From: an uncultured Lachnospiraceae bacterium
Lineage (GTDB): Bacteria; Bacillota; Clostridia; Lachnospirales; Lachnospiraceae
Length of the DNA: 12,916 nucleotides
Assembly (NCBI GenBank): GCA_937877165.1
Contig: CALEFO010000121.1
Location: 1-12,916, forward strand
Direction: 5' to 3'
Below the pieces are notes generated by a model, which was not told the DNA's origin, made no database searches, and was given only the letters and a program-made list of their open reading frames with translations. The position numbers and the translations under genes were made by a program. Below are positions 1 through 7,062 of the stretch, piece after piece. Numbering within the stretch: position 1 is the stretch's first letter; each line of letters opens with the position of its first letter.

Positions 1-2080
1 ATACGGTTTCAAACACCGCAGTATTCTTCTTGTGAAGAAAACGTCCGGTTGCATCCTGTCTGGGAACCCTTGCATCTTCTGCGCCGTTTCCAACCTGCTG
101 CCGTTCAATGCATTCTCCATTGACCCAGAGCTCAATTTCTTCTGCATCACTGTACACTTCAATGCGAACCGGCTTTCCCTCATATTCTTTCCAGTTCCAG
201 GAACGGACCGCATCCGTCATCGCCCACTGTGATTTCGCCACGGTATCCTTATGGTGCTCCGGCGGACAGACCGCTATGTATGGTGCATCCTGCAGTCCCC
301 AGATGGTCTTTCTCCAGAATGCAACCGGTCTTGCATCACCGAGAAGATTGATATCCCCGCAATAGGCTGCCCTGCAGGGATATGGCGCATAAAAGCTCAT
401 TTGCTGCTGGGTGTTGTAGCTGATTTTACCGATTCCAGCTTCCCCCAAATAGTCATATGCCGTCCAGTCAAAGTCCCCAATAATATTCGGATACTTCTCC
501 ACGAGTGCCCAATTGACATCCAGATCCATCGGGTACGTCTCCGAACCGACAAGTATCCGGTTCGGGTGAAGTCGGTGATCCATCTCATAACGCTGTGCAG
601 CATAGTTCAGACCGGTGACATCCACCTGACCCGACGCTTCTTTTGTCTTTTCTGTAACAAAGTCACTGGTAACTATCCCGGCCATCAGGGCGCCCAGATC
701 GGTCATCATCTCATTGATCTCACCGCCTTTTTTCCCTTCCGCGCCTTGTCCCGCCATCAGCTTCGGAAAGTCGTTCATGACCGACAGCATCAGATTCATA
801 CTGTTTGTTACGAATCTTGTGGCATCCAGGCTGCGAATTTTATCTGCAAGCTTCTTGCCCCACTGTACATCAAACCGGTTTCCGGTCTCCGGAATCTCAT
901 TACCAATGGAATATAAGATCACACAGGGATGGTTGTAATCCTTGCGAACCAGGTTGGTAACATCAAGTTCCCACCAATCCGGCATTTCCATTCCATAATC
1001 GAAGTCTACCTTGGTGGTTGTCCATACATCAGAGAATTCATCCATCACATACATGCCAAGACGATCGCACGCCTCCAGCAACTTCCGGCTCATCGGGTAG
1101 TGCGAGCTTCGGATTGCATTGAATCCCGCTGCCTTCAGGTTCTTCACCCGGACCTCTTCCGCATGAGAAAACTCCGCGGTTCCGATGACTCCGTTGTCAT
1201 GATGAAGGCAACCGCCGCGAAGCTTGACTTCTTTTCCGTTGACGCGAAATCCGTGCACCGGATCCAGGCAAAGCTTCCGCACACCGAAGCTTCCCTCTTC
1301 GCTGTCGCAAATCGCTTCTCCAGTCCAGATACTTGCCCGATAATGATACAGATACGGGGTTTCCGCATCCCAGCAGATGGGATTGCGAAGGAACAGGCGC
1401 TGCCTATAGGTGTTCTTTTCTCCCTCCTGAATGGTAAAGGGAAGCTTATCCTCTGCCACAATTTCCCCTTTGTCATTCAAAAGTTCTATATGCAGAACGG
1501 CATTCTCCGTTCGCATTCCCTCAAAGCTCACCTCCGACTCAGCGCGGATCACCGCGAGATCCTCTTCCAGCTCTTCTACAGAAAGATGCACGCCATCTGC
1601 TGCAATGTGAAGACGGTCCGCCTTCATCAGATGAACATCACGGTAAATCCCGCCGCCAGTATACCAACGTCCGCTCGGTACGCCATTTTTCACGACAACC
1701 TTCACGGTATTAGGCACATCCCATTCCAGATAGTTGGTAATGTCCACATAAAAATTGCCATATCCGTACGGATGCCGGACCGCAAACGCATTGTTTACAT
1801 AGACATAAGCATTCTGATACACTCCCTCGAACTCCAGTGTCCAGATCTTGTCTCTCTCCTCTCCGGAAGGAACAAACTCCTTGGTGTATACATAATTGTT
1901 CTCATGGAAAAAACCGTTTCCGCTTCCATTCGGCTCATTAGGATCTCTTTTTTCATGGATGGAGGCATCATGTGGAAGGTCCACCGTCTCTTTCTTTGCA
2001 TCGCTCCCCATCAACGCCGCAAACGCAGAGCCGCCGGATCTTTCGAATATCCATCCTCGGTTAAAACTCTCCTTGATCAT
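1..2080 (-). CDS. GH2-family glycoside hydrolase (beta-galactosidase-like, DUF4982-type), 3' end missing
   Basis: Hand translation of the minus strand from ATG 2080 is open for 693 codons to the left edge, so the C-terminus is outside the window. An N-terminal jelly-roll region includes SGRWYTGGGIYRDV. The TIM barrel starts near residue 274 with the RGGCLHHDNG element (288-297). The acid/base glutamate is E395 in YSIGNE and the nucleophile is probably E514 in VGSETYP. SWNW (627-630), followed by a beta-rich stretch ending ELWVNGE, resembles a DUF4982/Ig-like C-terminal domain. It should hydrolyse a beta-linked sugar, probably in the cytoplasm because no signal peptide is visible. The start is supported by AAAGGAAC about 7 nt upstream. 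The NxKG motif of beta-glucuronidases is not seen in the expected region, where the sequence reads NLLGDARPVAFWRK, so beta-galactosidase or a related activity is favoured; the exact substrate is unknown. It is the last visible gene of the LacI-symporter-hydrolase cassette. Confidence 0.93.
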   Translation of the reverse strand, partial: MIKESFNRGWIFERSGGSAFAALMGSDAKKETVDLPHDASIHEKRDPNEPNGSGNGFFHENNYVYTKEFVPSGEERDKIWTLEFEGVYQNAYVYVNNAFAVRHPYGYGNFYVDITNYLEWDVPNTVKVVVKNGVPSGRWYTGGGIYRDVHLMKADRLHIAADGVHLSVEELEEDLAVIRAESEVSFEGMRTENAVLHIELLNDKGEIVAEDKLPFTIQEGEKNTYRQRLFLRNPICWDAETPYLYHYRASIWTGEAICDSEEGSFGVRKLCLDPVHGFRVNGKEVKLRGGCLHHDNGVIGTAEFSHAEEVRVKNLKAAGFNAIRSSHYPMSRKLLEACDRLGMYVMDEFSDVWTTTKVDFDYGMEMPDWWELDVTNLVRKDYNHPCVILYSIGNEIPETGNRFDVQWGKKLADKIRSLDATRFVTNSMNLMLSVMNDFPKLMAGQGAEGKKGGEINEMMTDLGALMAGIVTSDFVTEKTKEASGQVDVTGLNYAAQRYEMDHRLHPNRILVGSETYPMDLDVNWALVEKYPNIIGDFDWTAYDYLGEAGIGKISYNTQQQMSFYAPYPCRAAYCGDINLLGDARPVAFWRKTIWGLQDAPYIAVCPPEHHKDTVAKSQWAMTDAVRSWNWKEYEGKPVRIEVYSDAEEIELWVNGECIERQQVGNGAEDARVPRQDATGRFLHKKNTAVFETV

Positions 2081-2112
2081 CTCTGTTCCTTTGTACCTTT
2101 TCCTTTCGGCAA

Positions 2113-2138
2113 AGCTCCTCCCGGATTGGGGAGGAGCT
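2113..2138 (-). promoter_or_regulatory. Intercistronic hairpin between symporter and GH2 genes
   Basis: A perfect 10-bp inverted repeat (AGCTCCTCCC / GGGAGGAGCT) with a 6-nt loop lies in the 147-bp gap between the symporter stop and the GH2 start, 33 bp upstream of the GH2 ATG. No U-tract follows on the minus strand, so it is not a typical intrinsic terminator. It could be a weak attenuator, an RNA-processing or mRNA-stability element, or a structure that affects GH2 translation, since one arm contains a GGAGG sequence. The role is inferred. Confidence 0.55.
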
Positions 2139-2227
2139 CCAGTTTGGCTTTCTCAAACATCAGATTGTTCTAAATCCAAGCATTTCCGAGTGCACGCAAG
2201 ACGAACGCAGTATCAGTTGCATTCGAG

Positions 2228-3631
2228 TTATTCATGCTCCATTCCAGGGTGATCCGCATCCCACTTGGCATTTGCCTTCTCCACAGTCATTTGAGACAGG
2301 AGAATGATCATAACAATAACCATCACAAGAGGGAAGAACAGGTAAAGCCCCTTAATGGCTGCATAATAGGATGCAGGCTGTTTCGCCGCAGTTCCGACAT
2401 AACCAGAAGCCTCCAGAAGCCACCCTGCAAGAGCCGTGCCGACACCGCCTCCAACCTTGATTCCAACTGACGAAGCAGAGAACATGGCGCCTTCCACATG
2501 ATATCCAGTCTTCTTGTATGCATAATCCGTAGTAGATGAAATCAGGGCATTAATGTCTCCCGTTACCGGTGAGGTTCCAAGACCTGCCACAAAAGCTGCG
2601 CCGAGCATCAACGGAACGTTCAGGGTGAGACCACCGATGATGAAGAAAATTCTGCATACAAAGGCCAGACAATAGCCCGCCAGGTTGACCTTATACATTC
2701 CCTTAAACTTCGAAACCAGCATCGGTGTAAATACAAGTCCAATAATCATCGGCAGCATCTGTGCCATCGTGAAGGTTCCGAGGAGATTAGCATCTCCAAG
2801 AATGTCACGCATGAAGTAAACTGCAATTCCTTGAATGCCCGTCTGCAGATAAATGCAGATATAAATCAGAAGAAGCAGGAGGAAATACTTGTTCGTAAAC
2901 AGAATCTTCAGTGCCTTGACAATCGAAACGTCTTCCTTTTTCTTCTCTCCCTGAAGAATTTCTTCTTCCTCTTCTCTGGGAAGCTCCTTCACCGACAGAA
3001 CGGAAATCGTATTCACAACAAGGGCGATCACCGCGTATAGAATTGCTACCGAGCGCCAGCCGACAGCTCCGCCGCCGAAGCTCTCAACCAGCTTCATGGT
3101 AATAGATGCGACTGTCAGGTTCGTTGCCAGAGAGAACATAAAACGGATGGAGCCAACCTGCACACGCTCGCTGGTATTCTTTGTAATCAACGATGTCAGT
3201 GATGCATAGGCGATATTGTTTGCAGTATAAAAAATCGCATTCAACAGCGTGTAGCTGATAAAGAAGAACGCATACTGCGCCTTCTGCCCCCAGTCAAGCG
3301 GAATGGCAAAGCAGCAAATCAGAAAAAAAGAATTGCCCAGCTGTGACCAGAACATCCATGGTCTTGCCTTTCCCATCTTCGAATGTGTGCGATCCATCAG
3401 GTTCCCGAAAATGATATCCGTAAAGCCGTCGAACAGTTTTGACACCATGATCAGTGTTCCAATAATTCCCGCATTCAGGCCGATCGAATCCGTCATATAA
3501 ATCATCACAAAGGATGTCAAAAGGCCATAGACACAGTTGGCGGCCAGATCTCCCGATCCATATCCGACCTTGTTGTACCATTTCAGGTACTTCTTCTCAC
3601 TTGCTGACGATGCAGCGTTTTGGTTTGCCAT
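2228..3631 (-). CDS. GPH-family sugar:cation symporter (MelB/UidB/XynB type)
   Basis: This 467-residue polytopic protein has about 12 hydrophobic segments, normal for the glycoside-pentoside-hexuronide:cation symporter family. Diagnostic features are YGSGDLAAN near residue 24, FDGFTDIIFG (67-76) and the loop MDRTHSKMGKARPW (79-92). D68 and D72 occupy the place where MelB carries its cation-binding aspartates. A charged central loop (ELPREEEEEILQGEKKKED) separates the two halves, and the C-terminal half has a GLGTSPVTGDINALIS segment. The start is set by AGGAGGGG 7 nt before the ATG. It should import the glycoside that the downstream GH2 enzyme cleaves, driven by Na+ or H+. Neither substrate nor coupling ion can be read from sequence. 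It lies 148 bp downstream of the LacI gene with no clear terminator between, so co-transcription is plausible. Confidence 0.93.
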   Translation of the reverse strand: MANQNAASSASEKKYLKWYNKVGYGSGDLAANCVYGLLTSFVMIYMTDSIGLNAGIIGTLIMVSKLFDGFTDIIFGNLMDRTHSKMGKARPWMFWSQLGNSFFLICCFAIPLDWGQKAQYAFFFISYTLLNAIFYTANNIAYASLTSLITKNTSERVQVGSIRFMFSLATNLTVASITMKLVESFGGGAVGWRSVAILYAVIALVVNTISVLSVKELPREEEEEILQGEKKKEDVSIVKALKILFTNKYFLLLLLIYICIYLQTGIQGIAVYFMRDILGDANLLGTFTMAQMLPMIIGLVFTPMLVSKFKGMYKVNLAGYCLAFVCRIFFIIGGLTLNVPLMLGAAFVAGLGTSPVTGDINALISSTTDYAYKKTGYHVEGAMFSASSVGIKVGGGVGTALAGWLLEASGYVGTAAKQPASYYAAIKGLYLFFPLVMVIVMIILLSQMTVEKANAKWDADHPGMEHE

Positions 3632-3779
3632 AATATTCCCCTCCTAAATAAAAACTGTGAATCACGCTCCGGACATTTCCCCTACGATTAGGCCAAAGCT
3701 GTGAATGTTTCCGCGCAGCCCCTGCAGATACGTGCTCCCCCGCTTCATCTGTATGCACTGCGTTTGTATCTCTTCTCCC

Positions 3780-4880
3780 TTACCGGGAGGATCGATCCTT
3801 TTCATTTTGTTCCTCGACAATCAGGTTCTGACGAATAATAATGGAAAGATTGGTCTTTACCCAATCCGTATCCGGCATGCGGTCCATCGTCAGGTAGCGG
3901 AACAGAATTTCCAGTGGCTTACGTCCCTGTCGAGATGGCTCCTGATCAATTGTTGCCGTGATCCTTCCATCCAGAATCATCTGTCTCTGCTGCTTCGTAA
4001 CAAGATCATTAGTAATAACCTTCATCCTCCGTGTTCCTGACGCACGCCGGATCACATCACAAATTCCGTAGTCTGACGGATTCATCAGGTACACCGTGTC
4101 GATTTCCGAATCCTCTTCAATGCATTTCTGCGTTAGTTTCCAGAAACATTTCCGTTTCTCCAAAGCTAGCTCATTCATATACAGCTTGCCTGCAATGCGC
4201 ATCTGCGGATAATGCACCATCTCCTCCTCAAATCCCTCAATGCGTTCCTGACCGCTTGGAATCTGCCCGTTATCCTCCGATACCACGAGTACCTTTCCCT
4301 TCTCTTCTGTGAACAGTGCCGTCAGTCCACAGGCAATCCGTCCTGCCTGCCGATAATCACACCCAACAAAGCAAAGTCTGGCATTCCGATCTTCTGTATC
4401 CATGTTGTAGGTAACAACCGGCACCTTCTGCATTTCAGTTTCGTTCCAGATCCGTTGAAGCTTTTGAACAAAATCTCCCAGAACAACCCATCCGCAAATT
4501 TCCATATGATCCAGAACAAACTGCTCCAGCCTGCACTGCTCTGTCTGATCAAAGGCACTGACACCGAAAAACAAGACCGTCACACCGTACTGTGCCAGTT
4601 CCCTGGCCTTCTGAACCGCAGCTTCATAGACCTGCCTGTGAAACGATGCAACCGGACTATCCACATAAATAAATCCAAGCTGCATTTTCTTTTTCCTTGC
4701 TGCCAGTCCCGTTCCTGCAAGACTTTTTTGGTAGCCAAGCTTCTTTGCCGCCTCCTGCACCTTCCTCGCCGTTTCTTCCGATACGCGTCCTCTATGATTC
4801 AGGACTCGGTCTACTGTTCCGCGTGAGATCCCGACCTCGTCCGCAATATCCTGAATGGTAACAACCAACTTGTCTTCCAT
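3780..4880 (-). CDS. LacI-family transcriptional regulator
   Basis: The 366-residue protein has a classic N-terminal LacI helix-turn-helix (residues 8-28, TIQDIADEVGISRGTVDRVL, then NHRGRVSEETARKVQEAAKKLGY). A type I periplasmic-binding-protein-like effector domain follows from about residue 66 (QLGFIYVDSP) to near the C-terminus, with LVVSEDNGQIPSGQERIEGF and KVITNDL as recognisable elements. ATG 4880 is chosen because AGGAAG lies just upstream; an in-frame GTG at 4892 lies within that Shine-Dalgarno region and is unlikely. It probably represses or activates the cassette with symporter and GH2 enzyme in response to the imported sugar. A well-formed promoter lies about 130 bp upstream. The effector is unknown. 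Confidence 0.93.
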   Translation of the reverse strand: MEDKLVVTIQDIADEVGISRGTVDRVLNHRGRVSEETARKVQEAAKKLGYQKSLAGTGLAARKKKMQLGFIYVDSPVASFHRQVYEAAVQKARELAQYGVTVLFFGVSAFDQTEQCRLEQFVLDHMEICGWVVLGDFVQKLQRIWNETEMQKVPVVTYNMDTEDRNARLCFVGCDYRQAGRIACGLTALFTEEKGKVLVVSEDNGQIPSGQERIEGFEEEMVHYPQMRIAGKLYMNELALEKRKCFWKLTQKCIEEDSEIDTVYLMNPSDYGICDVIRRASGTRRMKVITNDLVTKQQRQMILDGRITATIDQEPSRQGRKPLEILFRYLTMDRMPDTDWVKTNLSIIIRQNLIVEEQNEKDRSSR

Positions 4881-4989
4881 TTTCTTCCTCACCGCTTTTC
4901 TGATAGCAAAAGCTCCTGAGCAGGATTTTTCATGTGCATCTTTATATTTCGCTGACAGGAATAACCATCATTTTGCACATATATGGTTT

Positions 4990-5065
4990 TGCGTGCTCGT
5001 GCATCACTTGATAGTATCGTTATATTTCTTTTCACGTGTATCGTCAACACGCACGCAAGCACGCA
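4990..5065. repeat. Inverted GC-rich arms flanking the regulator promoter (candidate operator pair)
   Basis: TGCGTGCT at 4990-4997 has its exact reverse complement AGCACGCA at 5058-5065. Next to these, CGTGC (4998-5002) pairs with GCACG (5051-5055), giving 13 pairable bases with a 2-nt offset. The arms lie about 60 bp apart in AT-rich DNA and bracket the promoter at 5019-5047. A direct heptamer GTATCGT also overlaps the -10 (5014-5020) and the -35 (5038-5044). Binding by the LacI protein at either set is an inference. Confidence 0.45.
5019..5047 (-). promoter_or_regulatory. Sigma-A-type promoter for the LacI regulator (and perhaps the whole cassette)
   Basis: On the minus strand TTGACG (5047-5042) is followed by a 17-bp spacer and TATAAC (5024-5019), 5/6 matches to each consensus hexamer. 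Transcription would begin near 5012, leaving a leader of about 130 nt before the regulator ATG. That leader contains a small hairpin (GCTTTT / AAAAGC, 4894-4913) just before the Shine-Dalgarno sequence. Confidence 0.7.
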
Positions 5066-5158
5066 GCTATTCTTGTTTTATTTTTGTTAATTATGTCCAT
5101 TTTTTTATTTCTGAAATCTGCACTTTCATCACTTGCATGTTCCAAAAAAACGAAGAAC

Positions 5159-5198
5159 AAAAAAAGAGTGCTCCCTGCATTCTGCAAAGAACACTCTT
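5159..5198 (-). terminator. Intrinsic terminator of the AGCS symporter unit
   Basis: Reading the minus strand, AAGAGTG (5198-5192) and CACTCTT (5170-5164) form a 7-bp stem. It can extend inward past one mismatch and through a short TGCA pairing. A run of seven T residues (5165-5159) follows. It lies about 105 bp beyond the stop codon of the AGCS gene. The rest of the gap between the LacI and AGCS genes (4881-5302) holds the cassette promoter and its repeats; no further gene is seen there. Confidence 0.8.
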
Positions 5199-5302
5199 AC
5201 CTTTCTGGATATTTCAATATCTCCAAACAACCGGAAAAGCTTCCAAAATCATTTCTGCCCGCCGGAATGCCTCACCAAGACCCACAATCCCACAGCAAAT
5301 GC

Positions 5303-6664
5303 TTACAGCTCCACCTTCTCGCCGTGACTGAGCTTCGCAACCGCACCAGACAGTGCAAGGAGCGCGACCAGGTTCGGCAGCACCATGATGCCGTTGAACA
5401 GATCCGAAAGGTTCCAGACCAGCTCCACCTTAAGAAGTGACCCGATGAAAATGAAGATGACAGCAATCACGGCGAACGGCTTCACGCCCTTCGTGCCAAA
5501 CAGATACTTCACATTCTGCTGCGCGAAGAAATACCAGCCGATGATCGTAGAGAAAGCAAAGAACAGAAGGCAGATCGCAACAAACATCGGACCGAATTTG
5601 CCAAAGCCGGTTGCAAACGCCGCCTGTGCCACCGGAGTTCCGCCGATTCCCTGCTCGATCATGGAATCCAGGACACCGGAGGAGAGAATGACCAAAGCCG
5701 TCATGGTCAGCACGACGAAGGTATCAATGAACACACCGACCATGGCGACCTCGCCCTGATCCTGCGGCTTGTCCACCTTGGCCAGTGCATGGGCGTGAGG
5801 CGTGGAGCCCATGCCTGCCTCATTGGAGAACAAGCCTCTTGCAACGCCAAGGCGCATCGCCTGACGAACCGCAATGCCGGCGACCGCACCGCCCACAGCT
5901 CTTGGACAAAAAGCGCCGACAAAGATGGAAGCCAACGCTCCCGGAATTCCCCGAAAATTCAGAACAAGAAGAACCACGCCGCCAACAAGGTAGAGCGCTG
6001 CCATAATCGGGACCACCTTCTCCGTGAAGGAAGCAATTCTTCCGAGTCCGCCAACAAAAATGAAGGCTGCAATGACTGTCACAAGAACGCCGACAACCAC
6101 CTTGTTGATGCCAAACGCGGTGTAAAACGCATCGCTGATGGAATTGGACTGCACCATGTTGCCCATGACGCCGAGCGCCAGAATGAGGGCTACCGCAAAG
6201 AACCCCGCAAGAAACCTGCCAAAACCACCCTTGAATGCCTTGGTAATGTAGTAAACGGGACCGCCGATCACATGTCCCTTGTCATCTCTGGTCTTCGTTA
6301 CCTGTGCAAGAGAAGCCTCTCCGTAAATGGTCGCCATGCCGAAGAACGCAGCAAGCCACATCCAGAAAATTGCCCCGGGACCGCCGCCGACAAGGGCCGT
6401 CGCACAGCCCGCAATATTGCCGGTTCCGACCTGTGCTGCAATGGCCGTTGCCAGTGCCTGGAAGGAAGACATTCCTTCCTTTCCTGCCTTATCGCCTTTT
6501 AAGGAAAATCCGCCGAACACCCGTTTCCAGGCCTGCGGGAAATGACGCACCTGCACGAATCTCGTGCGGATGCTGAAATAGACGCCGGAGCCGACCAGCA
6601 GGAACATCAGAATGAACCATACCTTGTCGTCCAGCAGTGTGACGATGCTGTTTAATGCCTCCAT
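5303..6664 (-). CDS. AGCS-family amino acid (alanine/glycine):cation symporter
   Basis: This 453-residue membrane protein has the usual length and about ten hydrophobic segments. Family signatures are SSFQALATAIAAQVGTGNIA (66-85), GGGPGAIFWMW (93-103), GGPVYYI (134-140) and GLFSNEAGMGSTPHAHA (278-292). It should carry small neutral amino acids inward with Na+ or H+. The tandem glycine riboswitch in its leader points to glycine as substrate or signal, a pairing known for AGCS genes in other bacteria such as Vibrio cholerae VC1422. ATG 6664 follows AGGAGG with an 8-nt spacer. It appears to be monocistronic, with its own promoter upstream and intrinsic terminator downstream. Glycine specificity is inferred from the regulator rather than from binding-site residues. 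Confidence 0.95.
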   Translation of the reverse strand: MEALNSIVTLLDDKVWFILMFLLVGSGVYFSIRTRFVQVRHFPQAWKRVFGGFSLKGDKAGKEGMSSFQALATAIAAQVGTGNIAGCATALVGGGPGAIFWMWLAAFFGMATIYGEASLAQVTKTRDDKGHVIGGPVYYITKAFKGGFGRFLAGFFAVALILALGVMGNMVQSNSISDAFYTAFGINKVVVGVLVTVIAAFIFVGGLGRIASFTEKVVPIMAALYLVGGVVLLVLNFRGIPGALASIFVGAFCPRAVGGAVAGIAVRQAMRLGVARGLFSNEAGMGSTPHAHALAKVDKPQDQGEVAMVGVFIDTFVVLTMTALVILSSGVLDSMIEQGIGGTPVAQAAFATGFGKFGPMFVAICLLFFAFSTIIGWYFFAQQNVKYLFGTKGVKPFAVIAVIFIFIGSLLKVELVWNLSDLFNGIMVLPNLVALLALSGAVAKLSHGEKVEL

Positions 6665-6831
6665 GTACCCTTCCTCCTTAAGCAGTTTTCGCTTTCTGCG
6701 GATCTTCCGATTCCGCGCTGAGAATAAGGCGCAGAGGCTCCGGCGCCCTTGCCGGTATCTGCATCATAACGAACCCTTCGCCTTCCCGGAAGATCTTCTC
6801 CATCGTCCGTTCCGGATGTATGAGGCTCAAA
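6665..6831 (-). promoter_or_regulatory. Riboswitch expression platform and AGCS 5' leader
   Basis: About 165 nt lie between the second glycine aptamer and the AGCS start codon. They contain several mutually exclusive stems. CCGGC/GCCGG is at 6740-6755. GATCTTCC and GGAAGATC copies lie near 6790 and 6704. The heptamer GAGGCTC occurs on the plus strand at both 6822-6828 and 6734-6740, so GGCTC in the 5' side of aptamer 2 could pair with either copy. No stem followed by a U-tract was found, which makes translational control or a less typical terminator more likely than a simple intrinsic terminator. Confidence 0.45.
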
Positions 6832-7003
6832 CTCTGTCCTTTTGCCTGAGAGATTGCGGAAAAATTCTTCTCCGTGCTTGCACCTTCGGCACTCCCTAGA
6901 GGGGAGCTTCTCCAGAGCCACTCCGTTATCAGTCTTCTTCGCCGCAGCGAAACCTGAGAGTTTTACTCCTTCGGTAGCGGATCCTCCGTCTTTTTCTGAT
7001 AAC
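6832..7003 (-). ncRNA. Tandem glycine riboswitch (two aptamers)
   Basis: Two adjacent copies of the glycine aptamer core are seen on the minus strand. Aptamer 1 is closed by a perfect 8-bp P1 (GTTATCAG 7003-6996 with CTGATAAC 6932-6925) and carries CCGAAGGAG (6974-6966) and CTCTCAGG (6960-6953). Aptamer 2 is closed by CTCTG (6917-6913) with CAGAG (6836-6832). It carries CCGAAGGTG (6889-6881) and the hallmark CTCTCAGG, CAAAAGGACAGAG run (6852-6832). A linker of about 7 nt joins them. This is the classic gcvT-type tandem layout and it sits upstream of an AGCS symporter, a known target class. Whether glycine turns expression up or down cannot be told from sequence alone. Confidence 0.95.
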
Positions 7004-7027
7004 TTCCACGTCTGTATTCTTCTGTTT

Positions 7028-7056
7028 ATTGTGCATGAAACGTTTTCGTTTGACAA
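7028..7056 (-). promoter_or_regulatory. Promoter of the riboswitch-AGCS unit
   Basis: TTGTCA (7056-7051) and CACAAT (7033-7028) are separated by 17 bp, 5/6 and 4/6 matches to consensus. Transcription would begin about 20 bp before the first riboswitch helix, which fits well. The spacer holds a small dyad AAACG-aaa-CGTTT. On the opposite strand TTGACA (7050-7055) overlaps the same -35, so a divergent promoter may share these bases. Confidence 0.5.
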
Positions 7057-7062
7057 CTGTTA

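Noticed and set aside
929..2173. A 414-codon plus-strand frame
   Set aside because: It lies antisense to the GH2 gene, whose frame carries all family motifs; it has no ribosome binding site or recognisable domain.
5789..6502. A 237-codon plus-strand frame
   Set aside because: It is antisense to the AGCS gene and has a highly basic, low-complexity composition with no domain.
7036..7050. A catabolite-repression (cre) site at the AGCS promoter
   Set aside because: TGAAACG is one base short of the TGNAANCG pattern; the small dyad is noted but cannot be assigned to CcpA.
6652..7056. A 134-codon minus-strand frame upstream of the AGCS gene
   Set aside because: It translates the glycine riboswitch and its leader, begins with TTG inside the promoter and overlaps the AGCS start; composition is not protein-like.
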